Source: Rhodoferax sp. (GTDB lineage: Bacteria; Pseudomonadota; Gammaproteobacteria; Burkholderiales; Burkholderiaceae_C). Taken from it: 34,263 nt of DNA. Where the stretch lies: assembly GCA_020048795.1 (NCBI GenBank), contig JAIFMA010000155.1:1-34263 (forward strand), given 5' to 3'. The translations under genes and the position numbers were made by a program. The notes beneath the pieces were generated by a model. It was not told the DNA's origin and did not search any database. It was given only the letters and a program-made list of their open reading frames with translations. Positions 19,713 through 28,837 of the stretch are shown here, in pieces. Position 1 is the stretch's first letter. Every line of letters begins with the position of its first letter.

Positions 19713-20344
19713 GGGGTCTTGAGCTCCAGCATTTGCGCTGGAATAGTGCCGACAGGCACGCGCTGGTGACTGGTCAGCACCGCCAAACCACCGCGACTCA
19801 GATGACCGGCTATCAAGTCTGAGAGCATCAGGATGCCGGCATCATCCATGGCCACATACGGTTCATCCAGCACCCACAAACGGGCCGGGCTCAGTGCCAG
19901 TCGGGACAAGGCCACACGCCGCTTTTGTCCTTGCGACAAGTGGCGCACCAATTGTTGCGAGCGCCCGTGCAGGCCAAAACGCGCCAGCACATCCCTGGTC
20001 TGGCTGGTGTCAGGGGCCATGCCGCCCAGTGCAGCGTTGAAAATCAGGTTTTCCCTGACGGTCATGGACTCTTGCAGGGCGTTCAGATGGCCCAGGTAAC
20101 ACAGGTCTTGCCGGTACGCCTCGCGCTGCTGATGAATCGGCAGCTTGTTCCACAGAATGTCGCCTGATTCAATCGATGCCAAGCCGCAAACCATGCGCAA
20201 CAAACTGGTCTTGCCAACGCCATTGGCACCTGTTACATACAACCATTGGCCTGCTTGTAGTGTGCAAGTGACATTGGAAAACAAGGGTCTGCCGCCCTTG
20301 ACACAGCCAAGATTGCAAAAAGTCAGGGACAGTGAGGTGTTCAA
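19709..20344 (-). CDS. ccmA: Heme exporter ATP-binding protein CcmA
   Basis: Walker A GANGVGKTSLL, signature LSQGQKRRVALSRL, Walker B LWVLDEPY. Confidence 0.95.
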   Translation of the reverse strand: MNTSLSLTFCNLGCVKGGRPLFSNVTCTLQAGQWLYVTGANGVGKTSLLRMVCGLASIESGDILWNKLPIHQQREAYRQDLCYLGHLNALQESMTVRENLIFNAALGGMAPDTSQTRDVLARFGLHGRSQQLVRHLSQGQKRRVALSRLALSPARLWVLDEPYVAMDDAGILMLSDLIAGHLSRGGLAVLTSHQRVPVGTIPAQMLELKTP

Positions 20345-20676
20345 GAGACAGAGATACTTGCAGGGACAAAGGCGTGATTATCTTACGGTGCGCCCAGACC
20401 CATGCCTTAAGCAAGGCTTAAACCAAGTTTCCTCGGTTGACCGCTTGTTTTGATTTGTAAGTTTTCACGAGTATTGACTTTTTTAGCTTCGCTGGGGTTC
20501 ACCCATTGGGTCAAAGCGCTGCGCACCCGATTGAGCCAATGGCAACACGTCAAGGGTCGTTGCTCTTGCCTCGTCCGCCAGGACGACATACGGGCAGGAG
20601 TCCGCAGCGTTGTCGCACCTACCCAGGCACACCGGCCCAATCGGGCACGTCCAACCGAAGAATCTGGGTTAAAGGC

Positions 20677-21420
20677 TTATCGCGTGATCACCACTTTTTG
20701 GTACAAGCCGCCAAAGTAGGTTTGTTTTTCAATTTGGCCAAACTGCCCGTCATCAGGAAGCCAGTCAACAATCTGGTTGTTCCATAAATCCATGGCATAG
20801 GGTTCGAGCGTGCTCAGGATGGGCACCATGATGTAGCGAAACGGGCTGCGGGCCACCGGCTTGTGGTAGTCCACAAAAATCACCTTACCGCCTGGCTTGG
20901 TCACCCGCAGTGCCTCGGCGATGGTTTTTCGGCGTACCTCAACCGGCATTTCATGCAGCAGGAAAAACACCAGCACGGCATCATGACTGGCATTGTCAAA
21001 AGACAGGTTGGAGGCATCCTGCTGCAAGATGCTGACCTGGCGTTTGTCGGTCAACTTCTGGTGCAGGTTTTTGATTTGCACTGGTGCCACGTCGATGACG
21101 TTCAGATGGGCTTTGGGCCCCAGGCGGCGCACCAGGTGTTCGGTCAGGTTGCCATAGACACAGGCAACCTGCAGTACCTGGCCCTCGATGATGTGGCCCA
21201 TTTCCTGCAGGGCCAGATCGCGCAGGCGCGAGAAATTGCCCCACAAAATCAGGTTGACCAGCCACTGGCGCTCAAAGACACGCACCGCGTTGGGGTGCGT
21301 GTAGGCCCACCAATAGGTTTTTTCCAGGTAATCGGGAACCAGGACGGGTGGGCAATGTGCGGCCGTTCTGGCGACCAGATGGGTGTCACTTGGGACGATG
21401 CCGGTTTTTTCGAAAATCAT
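20677..21420 (-). CDS. rquA: Class I methyltransferase-like protein, rhodoquinone biosynthesis RquA type
   Basis: VPDYLEKTYWWAYTHPNAVRVFERQWLVNLILWGNFSRLRDLAL and QVACVYGNLTEHL in place of a canonical DxGxG SAM motif. Confidence 0.82.
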   Translation of the reverse strand: MIFEKTGIVPSDTHLVARTAAHCPPVLVPDYLEKTYWWAYTHPNAVRVFERQWLVNLILWGNFSRLRDLALQEMGHIIEGQVLQVACVYGNLTEHLVRRLGPKAHLNVIDVAPVQIKNLHQKLTDKRQVSILQQDASNLSFDNASHDAVLVFFLLHEMPVEVRRKTIAEALRVTKPGGKVIFVDYHKPVARSPFRYIMVPILSTLEPYAMDLWNNQIVDWLPDDGQFGQIEKQTYFGGLYQKVVITR

Positions 21421-21450
21421 GTACGGACCCCGTGCAATTTCAATGCCACT

Positions 21451-22059
21451 TTATTTAGTCAGACCTTCAGCGCGCAATGTTTCTTGCACCGCCGGTCGGA
21501 CACCGATGCGGGCAACAAAGGCGCTCAGGTTCGTCAGACCTGAAATATCGAGGTTCACATAGTTGCTCCAGCTGGCAACCACAAAGAGATAGGCATCTGC
21601 AACGGTGAAATACTCACCCATCAGGAAGTTCTTGCCGGCCAGCTCACCGTCCACCCATTGCAGGCGACCATTGACACGGGTCTTGGCCATTGCCCGTGCC
21701 TCATCGGGCATGCCCGGGGCGAACAACGGTGAGAAACCTTTGTGCAATTCAGTGGCAATGAAGTTGAGCCACTCTTGCAATTTGTAGCGTGCAAAGCTGC
21801 CATTGGCGGGTGCCAACTGCCGATCTGGCACCAAGTCTGCCACATACTGTAGGATAACCGCGCATTCATGCAACTGCTGGCCATCGTCTAGCACCAGCAA
21901 GGGCACATAGCCCAGCGGGTTGATGGTGTAGTAGTCAGTGCCGTCTGCCAGTCGGTGGGTTTTGGTGGGTGCCGCAATCGCCTTAAATGCCAGGCCGGAT
22001 TCTCTCAGGGCAATGTGGGGTGCCAGTGAGCAGGCACCAGGTGAGTAGTAGAGTTTCAT
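21451..22059 (-). CDS. Glutathione S-transferase
   Basis: MKLYYSPGACSLAPHIALRESGLAF, typical bacterial beta-class GST N-terminus. Confidence 0.9.
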   Translation of the reverse strand: MKLYYSPGACSLAPHIALRESGLAFKAIAAPTKTHRLADGTDYYTINPLGYVPLLVLDDGQQLHECAVILQYVADLVPDRQLAPANGSFARYKLQEWLNFIATELHKGFSPLFAPGMPDEARAMAKTRVNGRLQWVDGELAGKNFLMGEYFTVADAYLFVVASWSNYVNLDISGLTNLSAFVARIGVRPAVQETLRAEGLTK

Positions 22060-22194
22060 TTGGTTTATTTGTGCAGTGGTGGTGTCAGTTGCGCAACAGG
22101 AGCCCATTGCGGGCCAGACCGGACAAACTGACCCCCAAGTTTAAACGGCTTGACCAAAGCATCGGCTGAATCAGGGTTTAGCAGCCAAATCACC

Positions 22195-22245
22195 TTGTAG
22201 CCCTTAACAGATAAGCGCCGATAGCTATTTAAATAATAGCTATCG
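22195..22245. repeat. Dispersed intergenic repeat copy D
   Basis: ttgtagcccttaacagataagcgccgatagctatttaaataatagctatcg; ends in the perfect palindrome cgatagctatttaaataatagctatcg-like. Confidence 0.6.
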
Positions 22246-22306
22246 GCAATGTCCACCGCCAGATGCAGGGGTTTGGGAAGATCCAGCCGAAGCCCTCAAT
22301 CAATGC

Positions 22307-22357
22307 GCGGCATACGGTCTGCAGCTTATGGACGCTGCAGACCGCAAGCGATGCCGC
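22307..22357. terminator. Strong hairpin downstream of the phosphofructokinase gene (terminator or 3' stabiliser)
   Basis: CGGTCTGCAGC (22315-22325)/GCTGCAGACCG (22334-22344), perfect 11 bp, 8-nt loop; outer GCGGCAT/ATGCCGC; lies ~10 nt after the stop codon, no clear U-tract. Confidence 0.55.
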
Positions 22358-22367
22358 TGGGTCAGCC

Positions 22368-23582
22368 TTACTTGTGCAGCACCTTGGCCACCGGGTTGTG
22401 GCGCAGCCGGAACGCATCGGGCATGCCCGAGCCCAGCAGGGGGCGCAGGTACATGCGAAAGGCATCCGTCACGTCGGTTCCGCTGTCGGTGATGAACTCG
22501 TCTTCCATGGTGCGGGTTTTACCAGCCACGGCCGAGACCGGCAGCAGTTCGTAATCGACCGAGTAAAAACCGGTGCGCTTGATGGCGACCGAGCCATCTT
22601 TGGAGCCCCACATGGCAAACTGCACCGCTTTTTCCCCGACCTCACGGGCTTCGCGCTGATCGACATCCGACACGCAGCCGATGAACGCGCGCTGCATATA
22701 GCCCAAGGTGTCACCCCGCACACGCTTGATCTTGAGTTTGGATTTGATCTCTTCGCATAACAAATCGGCCAGCGCTCCGGTGCCAGAGAGTTGCACGTTG
22801 CCATGGGCATCGTGTTCCATCTCTTTGGCCAGAATCGCAGTGATCGGTGCACCAGCGGCATCGTGAATGCCCTCTGACACGGCAATCACGCAGCGGCCAT
22901 AACGCTCATAGGTGGCCTTGACATCGGCGAGGAATTTTTCAATCACAAAAACACGCTCGGGCATGTAGATCAGGTGCGGGCCATCCGCCGGAAATTTCTT
23001 GCCCAGGGCGGAGGCTGCGGTCAGAAAGCCGGCATGGCGACCCATCACGACACACACATAGACACCGGGCAGTGCAGCGTTGTCGAGGTTGGCACCGGCA
23101 AAAGCCTGCGCCACAAAACGAGCTGCCGAAGGGAAACCGGGTGTGTGGTCATTGCCGACCAGATCGTTGTCGATGGTTTTCGGGATATGGATCGAGCGCA
23201 GCGGGTAGTTGGCTGCCTGAGCCTCTTCGCTGACGATGCGCACGGTGTCGCTGGAGTCGTTGCCACCGATGTAGAAGAAGTGGCCAATCTTGTGCGCTTG
23301 CAATACCTTGAAAATTTCGTGGCAATAAGCGGCATCCGGCTTGTCGCGGGTTGATCCCAGAGCCGATGAGGGCGTGTTGGCGACTTGTTCCAGGTTATGG
23401 CTGGTCTCCTGGGTGAGATCGACAAAGTCTTCATTGATGATGCCGCGCACACCATGCAGTGCACCGTAGATATGGCCTATCTGGCCGAAGCGACGCGCTT
23501 CGAGCGCCACGCCCACCAGCGACTGGTTGATAACGGCGGTGGGGCCACCACCTTGTGCGACGAGAATTTTTCCGGTTGACAT
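22368..23582 (-). CDS. pfp: 6-phosphofructokinase, PPi-dependent type
   Basis: MSTGKILVAQGGGPTAVINQSL; FFYIGGNDSSDT; HIPKTIDNDLVGNDHTPGF. Confidence 0.85.
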   Translation of the reverse strand: MSTGKILVAQGGGPTAVINQSLVGVALEARRFGQIGHIYGALHGVRGIINEDFVDLTQETSHNLEQVANTPSSALGSTRDKPDAAYCHEIFKVLQAHKIGHFFYIGGNDSSDTVRIVSEEAQAANYPLRSIHIPKTIDNDLVGNDHTPGFPSAARFVAQAFAGANLDNAALPGVYVCVVMGRHAGFLTAASALGKKFPADGPHLIYMPERVFVIEKFLADVKATYERYGRCVIAVSEGIHDAAGAPITAILAKEMEHDAHGNVQLSGTGALADLLCEEIKSKLKIKRVRGDTLGYMQRAFIGCVSDVDQREAREVGEKAVQFAMWGSKDGSVAIKRTGFYSVDYELLPVSAVAGKTRTMEDEFITDSGTDVTDAFRMYLRPLLGSGMPDAFRLRHNPVAKVLHK

Positions 23583-23766
23583 GTGTTCTCCTGTTGTAAG
23601 GGTGTAGTGAAACTGCAAGCACGCATTGTGCCCGTGAAGTGAGCCTTTTGCTGGCTTGATGGCCAGTGGTGGGTGATGTTTTAGGGGGCTTCGGTAAAAT
23701 TGCCACTCGTCGTGCCGGCGCAGGGCGAGCGCCACTTTCTGTATCGTCCCATTTCGAGCGACCACC

Positions 23767-25890
23767 ATGCTTTATCCCCAACATTTTGACGTGATCGTTG
23801 TCGGCGGCGGCCATGCCGGAACCGAGGCTGCGCTCGCGGCCGCGCGGATGGGTTGCAAGACCCTGTTGCTGACACACAACATCGAGACATTGGGTCAGAT
23901 GAGTTGCAACCCATCCATCGGGGGTATTGGCAAAGGGCATCTGGTGAAGGAAGTTGATGCGCTGGGCGGTGCCATGGCCGCTGCCACCGATGAAGGTGGC
24001 GTGCAATTTCGCATTCTCAACGCCAGCAAGGGCCCGGCAGTGCGCGCCACACGAGCTCAGGCTGACCGTATTTTGTACAAGGCAGCAATTCGGCGGCGGC
24101 TGGAAAACCAGCCCAATCTGTGGCTGTTTCAACAGGCGGTAGATGACTTGATGGTCAAAGGCGATCAGGTGGTGGGTGCGGTGACGCAGGTCGGTATCCG
24201 GTTTGGAGCCAGCACAGTGGTGCTCACAGCAGGCACTTTTTTGGACGGCAAAGTGCATGTTGGGCTGAACAATTACCCTGCCGGGCGGGCTGGTGATCCG
24301 CCAGCGGCAAGTTTGAGCACGCGGCTGAAAGAACTGAAGTTGCCACAGGCACGCCTGAAGACCGGCACCCCCCCGCGCATTGATGGGCGCTCGATTGACT
24401 TCAGCAAATGCCAGGAGCAGGCCGGTGACGGCATGGCAAACCAAGGCGCAACTGTTACACCCGGCGGTGCGTCTTGTGGCCCGGGTGTGCCGGTGTTCAG
24501 CTTTTTGGGTCGCCCCGAACAGCACCCGAAGCAGATGTCGTGCTGGATCACCCACACCAACGAACGCACGCATGACATCATCCGCAGCGGCTTTGACCGC
24601 AGCCCGATGTTCACCGGCAAGATTGAAGGCATCGGGCCGCGGTATTGCCCCAGTGTTGAAGACAAGATCAACCGTTTTGCTGACAAGGACAGCCACCAGA
24701 TCTTCCTGGAGCCTGAAGGTCTGACGACGCACGAGTATTACCCCAATGGCATCAGTACCAGCCTGCCGTTTGATATTCAGTATGCGCTGGTGCGCAGCAT
24801 GGCCGGGCTGGAAAACGCCCACTTGCTGCGGCCAGGTTATGCGATTGAATATGACTACTTTGACCCGCAGCAACTCCGCAGCACCTTTGAAACCCGGGCC
24901 ATTTCTGGCCTGTATTTTGCCGGGCAGATCAACGGCACCACCGGTTATGAAGAGGCAGCGGCGCAGGGTTTGTTTGCCGGTATCAACGCCGCGTTGCAGG
25001 TGCGTGCCATGGGTGGTGGCGATGGCGGGCTGAGTGCCGCCGGCCGTATTGACTTCAGTGCCGATGTCTGGCTGCCCGCGCGCGACGAGGCTTACCTTGG
25101 GGTGATGGTGGACGACCTGATCACCAAGGGTGTCACCGAACCCTATCGCATGTTTACCAGTCGTGCCGAGTTCCGGCTGCAATTGCGTGAAGACAATGCC
25201 GACGCCCGTTTGACAGAAACGGGCCGCAAGCTGGGCTTGGTGGACGATGTGCGCTGGGATGCCTTTTGTCGCAAGCGTGATGCTGTTTCACGTGAAACAG
25301 AGCGCCTGCGTTCGATCTGGATCAGCCCGAAAAATCTTGCAGCAGCCGAGTCGGAGAGGGTGCTGGGCAAGGCTATCGAGCATGAATACAGCCTGGCTGA
25401 TTTGCTGCGGCGCCCGGATGTCACCTATGCGGCATTGATGTCGCTGGCCGGCGGCAGGTTTGCCACAGCCGAACTGCCAGTGTTTGTTTCACGTGAAACA
25501 CTGGGCTTGTCGGTCGATAGTGCGCTGGCGCTTTCGGTGATTGAGCAGGTGGAAATTTCGGCCAAGTATGCCGGCTATATTGACCGACAAAAGGTCGATG
25601 TGGGTAGGGCAGCACATTTTGAGAATCTGAAGCTACCGCAAGACCTGGACTACATGCAGGTCGCGGCATTGAGCATCGAGGCACGCCAAAAGCTCAACCG
25701 TCACAAGCCTGAAACCCTGGGCCATGCGTCGCGCATTTCTGGCATCACGCCAGCCACGATTTCCTTGCTGATGATTCACCTGAAAAAGACCAAGTTCAAG
25801 GGATTTGTGGTTGATGGCCGGCCTGGTTTATTGGCTGACGTGACGACCGAGCCACCTTCGGGCAGTAACCTCGTGACGGGCATCTGCTGA
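23767..25890 (+). CDS. mnmG: tRNA uridine-5-carboxymethylaminomethyl modification enzyme MnmG (GidA)
   Basis: [66 protein letters not shown]-like C-terminus. Confidence 0.97.
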   Translation: MLYPQHFDVIVVGGGHAGTEAALAAARMGCKTLLLTHNIETLGQMSCNPSIGGIGKGHLVKEVDALGGAMAAATDEGGVQFRILNASKGPAVRATRAQADRILYKAAIRRRLENQPNLWLFQQAVDDLMVKGDQVVGAVTQVGIRFGASTVVLTAGTFLDGKVHVGLNNYPAGRAGDPPAASLSTRLKELKLPQARLKTGTPPRIDGRSIDFSKCQEQAGDGMANQGATVTPGGASCGPGVPVFSFLGRPEQHPKQMSCWITHTNERTHDIIRSGFDRSPMFTGKIEGIGPRYCPSVEDKINRFADKDSHQIFLEPEGLTTHEYYPNGISTSLPFDIQYALVRSMAGLENAHLLRPGYAIEYDYFDPQQLRSTFETRAISGLYFAGQINGTTGYEEAAAQGLFAGINAALQVRAMGGGDGGLSAAGRIDFSADVWLPARDEAYLGVMVDDLITKGVTEPYRMFTSRAEFRLQLREDNADARLTETGRKLGLVDDVRWDAFCRKRDAVSRETERLRSIWISPKNLAAAESERVLGKAIEHEYSLADLLRRPDVTYAALMSLAGGRFATAELPVFVSRETLGLSVDSALALSVIEQVEISAKYAGYIDRQKVDVGRAAHFENLKLPQDLDYMQVAALSIEARQKLNRHKPETLGHASRISGITPATISLLMIHLKKTKFKGFVVDGRPGLLADVTTEPPSGSNLVTGIC
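25284..25299. promoter_or_regulatory. parS: parS partition site (perfect), inside mnmG
   Basis: tgtttcacgtgaaaca, 16/16 match to TGTTTCACGTGAAACA. Confidence 0.92.
25485..25500. promoter_or_regulatory. parS: parS partition site (perfect), inside mnmG
   Basis: tgtttcacgtgaaaca, 16/16. Confidence 0.92.
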
Positions 25891-26579
25891 TGTCTGGGCT
25901 GGAACATGGTTTGCAACAGGGCCTGGTTGAACTTGGTCTGAGCTTGAGTGCCGGGCAAGTCGCCCAGTTGCTGGACTACCTGGCCTTGATCCGGAAGTGG
26001 ACCCAGGTCTATAACCTGACTGCCGTGCGTGACCCGACAGAGATCTTGTCGCACCACCTGCTCGATAGTCTGGCGGTGGTCAAACCCTTGCAGCAGCAGC
26101 TTGTTGGTTCCGGGGTCGGGCAGGGTCTGGCTGCAGCATTCGGCCATGCGCCGGCCAACCGTTTGCTTGATGTGGGTTCAGGTGCCGGTTTGCCGGGTGT
26201 GGTGATCGCGATCTGCTGTCCCTGGATCGAGGTGCACTGTGTCGATACCGTTGGCAAAAAAGCAGCGTTCATTCAGCAGGTGGCGCTGGCCCTGAAACTG
26301 CCTAAGCTGCGTGGCATCCACGCGCGGGTGGAGCGTCTGACCGACAAGTACCAGGTGGTCAGCGCGCGGGCCTTTGCTTCGTTGCCTGATTTCACCACCT
26401 GGTCGCTTGCGGCGCTGGCTGAAGATGGTGTCTGGATGGCCATGAAGGGCAAACATCCCGCGGCTGAAATCGCAGCATTGCCACGGGATGTCGAGGTGTT
26501 TCACGTGGAACCACTGAAGGTGCCGGGGCTGGCGGCAGAGCGTTGTATCGTGTGGATGCGTAAGTGGCCCAAGCCGTAA
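25890..26579 (+). CDS. rsmG: 16S rRNA (guanine527-N7)-methyltransferase RsmG (GidB)
   Basis: KWTQVYNLTAVRDPTEILSHHLLDSLAVV, LLDVGSGAGLPGVVIAI. Confidence 0.96.
   Translation: MSGLEHGLQQGLVELGLSLSAGQVAQLLDYLALIRKWTQVYNLTAVRDPTEILSHHLLDSLAVVKPLQQQLVGSGVGQGLAAAFGHAPANRLLDVGSGAGLPGVVIAICCPWIEVHCVDTVGKKAAFIQQVALALKLPKLRGIHARVERLTDKYQVVSARAFASLPDFTTWSLAALAEDGVWMAMKGKHPAAEIAALPRDVEVFHVEPLKVPGLAAERCIVWMRKWPKP
26497..26512. promoter_or_regulatory. Degenerate parS-like site, inside rsmG
   Basis: tgtttcacgtggaacc, 14/16 match to parS. Confidence 0.5.
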
Positions 26580-26636
26580 CGTAAACTCTGCGCCTCACCC
26601 GACATTGGTTTTGGGCCCCTTTTCAGAAAGATCTCC

Positions 26637-27251
26637 ATGCTCGGCATTACCGACTACGGCACATTTATTGTCACGGTCATCATTTTCCTGGCCATACCCG
26701 GCCCGGGCAATTTGGCCCTGATCACGTCCACCAGCAAGGGCGGCATACGGGGTGGCATCGCCGCCACTTTCGGGGTGATCCTGGGTGACCAGGTCTTGAT
26801 GTGGTCAGCAGTGGCCGGTGTGGCAGCTTTGCTCACCGCTTATCCGGATGCCTTTCATGCGGTGCAGTGGATTGGCGCGGCCTATTTAGCCTGGTTGGGG
26901 GCGCAGATGTTGCTGGCCAAACCCGGTGCCGCGCCCGTGCTCAACATCAAGCCGCACCATTTCTTGAAGCAGGCACTGATGATTACCTTGCTCAACCCCA
27001 AGGCGATCTTGTTTTACATGGCTTTTTTCCCTCTGTTTGTTGACCCGGCTCGCCAGCAGGGCTTGATCACTTATGGCTTTATGGCCACAACCATTGCGGT
27101 GCTGACCTTTCTGTACGGTCTGATTGCGGTGTTGTTGACCCACTTTTTGGCGGAGCGCGTGCGGGCCAATCCGATGATTACCCGTGTGCTTGAAAAAGTC
27201 GCCGGCTTGTTCCTGGTCGGCTTTGGTGTCAAGCTGGCACTGTCACGCTGA
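26637..27251 (+). CDS. LysE/RhtB-family amino acid exporter
   Basis: IPGPGNLALITSTSKGGIRGGIAATFGVILGD, LLNPKAILFYMAFFPLFV. Confidence 0.92.
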   Translation: MLGITDYGTFIVTVIIFLAIPGPGNLALITSTSKGGIRGGIAATFGVILGDQVLMWSAVAGVAALLTAYPDAFHAVQWIGAAYLAWLGAQMLLAKPGAAPVLNIKPHHFLKQALMITLLNPKAILFYMAFFPLFVDPARQQGLITYGFMATTIAVLTFLYGLIAVLLTHFLAERVRANPMITRVLEKVAGLFLVGFGVKLALSR

Positions 27252-27261
27252 TTTTTGTGTT

Positions 27262-27277
27262 TGTTTCACGTGAAACA
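27262..27277. promoter_or_regulatory. parS: parS partition site (perfect), intergenic upstream of parA
   Basis: tgtttcacgtgaaaca, 16/16, 42 bp before parA ATG. Confidence 0.93.
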
Positions 27278-27318
27278 TTGATTTTGGCTGCTCTCCCTTT
27301 TTCCCTGCTCGGTATCCT

Positions 27319-28104
27319 ATGGTCAAAATTTTCTGCATAGCCAACCAAAAAGGTGGCGTTGGCAAAACCACCACCACCGTCAACCTGGCTGCCGGCCTGG
27401 CCAAGGTGGGCCAGCGCGTGCTGATGGTCGATCTGGATCCGCAGGGCAACGCCACCATGGGCTCGGGCATTGACAAGCGCAAGCTTGAGTTCAGCGTCTA
27501 CGACGTGTTGCTGGAGTCGGCCTCAGTCAAAGAGGCCTGCGTGCAAAGTGCCAAGCTGGTAGACGCTGGTTGTGCCTATGACATCCTGGGTGCCAACCGC
27601 GAACTCGCCGGGGCTGAGGTTGAAATGGTCAGTCTGGAGCGGCGCGAAAAGCGCCTGAAAACCGCCTTGGCTGCAGTGGCTGCCGACTATGACTTCATTT
27701 TGATTGACTGCCCGCCGAGCCTGTCGCTGCTGACACTCAACGGCTTGTGCTGTGCGCATGGAGTCATTGTGCCAATGCAGTGTGAATACTTTGCACTCGA
27801 AGGCCTGGCTGATCTGGTCAACACCATCAAGCAGGTGCATGCCAACCTGAACAAGGACCTGGCGATCATCGGTTTGTTGCGCGTCATGTTTGATCCGCGC
27901 ATCACCTTGCAGCAGCAGGTCAGCGAACAACTCAAGACCCGTTTTGGCGACAAGGTTTTCAACACCGTGATTCCGCGCAATGTTCGCCTGGCTGAGGCAC
28001 CCAGCTACGGGGTGCCCGGTGTGGTGTTTGACTCTGGCAGCAAAGGTGCCCAGGCTTTTGTGGCGTTTGCCCAGGAAATGGTTGAGCGGATTGAAAAAAT
28101 GTAG
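27319..28104 (+). CDS. parA: Chromosome partitioning ATPase ParA (Soj)
   Basis: MVKIFCIANQKGGVGKTTTTVNLAAGLAKVGQRVLMVDLDPQGNATMGSGID. Confidence 0.97.
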   Translation: MVKIFCIANQKGGVGKTTTTVNLAAGLAKVGQRVLMVDLDPQGNATMGSGIDKRKLEFSVYDVLLESASVKEACVQSAKLVDAGCAYDILGANRELAGAEVEMVSLERREKRLKTALAAVAADYDFILIDCPPSLSLLTLNGLCCAHGVIVPMQCEYFALEGLADLVNTIKQVHANLNKDLAIIGLLRVMFDPRITLQQQVSEQLKTRFGDKVFNTVIPRNVRLAEAPSYGVPGVVFDSGSKGAQAFVAFAQEMVERIEKM

Positions 28105-28106
28105 CC

Positions 28107-28159
28107 AAATTGGCCTGTAGCCCAGATGGATCAAGCGCCAGCAGCTATTGAATTGAGCC
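28107..28159. repeat. Dispersed intergenic repeat copy E, 3' of parA
   Basis: aaattggcctgtagcccagatggatcaagcgccagcagctattgaattgagc. Confidence 0.6.
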
Positions 28160-28285
28160 TGGATCGCTCAAGCGGGTGCGTCGCGCTGTCACCCCTGAGG
28201 TGATCGGGATCGACGCTGAAATGGTCAATGGCCCGCTGCACTGATTGAAGAAAACAAGCGGTCAACTGAATCTAGGTCAAAAGTA

Positions 28286-28825
28286 ATGAAACCTGAGCAA
28301 ATCCTGATCCTGCCGGGCTGGCAAAGTTCTGGCCCGGCGCACTGGCAAAGCCTGTGGCGCGAGCGCTTGGGCTACCAGTGGGTTGAGCAGCACGACTGGA
28401 TGCGCCCGCTGCGCGGCGACTGGATTGCCCGCCTGGAAGATGTGGTGCTGGCCAGTGAGGCACCGCTGCTGCTGGTGGCACACAGCCTGGGCTGCCATCT
28501 GGTGGCGGCGTGGGCGGCGCATTCGCGCAATTCTGGCCGGGTCAAGGGCGCGCTGCTGGTCGCGCCGGGTGATGCCGAGCGCGACGAATTGCGCCCGCTG
28601 TTGCCGAGCTGGTGCCCCCCGGTGCTGCAACCCTTGCCGTTTCCTGGTGTGCTGGTGGCCAGCAGCAACGACCCCTATTGCAGCTTCGAGCGGGCTTGCC
28701 GGTTTGCCAAGGCCTGGGGCGCTGAGTTGTTTGATGCGGGGGCACTGGGTCACATCAATGCTGATTCGGGTTTGGGGTATTGGCCTCAGGGGCAGGGCTT
28801 GCTACAGGCGATGATTGACAGTTAA
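28286..28825 (+). CDS. RBBP9/YdeN-like alpha/beta hydrolase
   Basis: ILILPGWQSSGPAHWQSLWRE, LLVAHSLGCHLVAAWA nucleophile elbow, catalytic His in GHINADSGLG. Confidence 0.88.
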   Translation: MKPEQILILPGWQSSGPAHWQSLWRERLGYQWVEQHDWMRPLRGDWIARLEDVVLASEAPLLLVAHSLGCHLVAAWAAHSRNSGRVKGALLVAPGDAERDELRPLLPSWCPPVLQPLPFPGVLVASSNDPYCSFERACRFAKAWGAELFDAGALGHINADSGLGYWPQGQGLLQAMIDS

Positions 28826-28837
28826 CGAAAGAAAAAC

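Noticed and set aside
23772-23780. TTATCCCCA DnaA-box-like sequence at the mnmG start
   Set aside because: One mismatch and isolated; falls in the coding start MLYPQHF. Too weak to call.
23431-25182. 583 aa minus-strand ORF opposite mnmG
   Set aside because: Antisense to strongly recognisable MnmG and the 5' part of pfp; composition (His/Gln/Ala-rich) is typical of a shadow ORF in GC-rich DNA.
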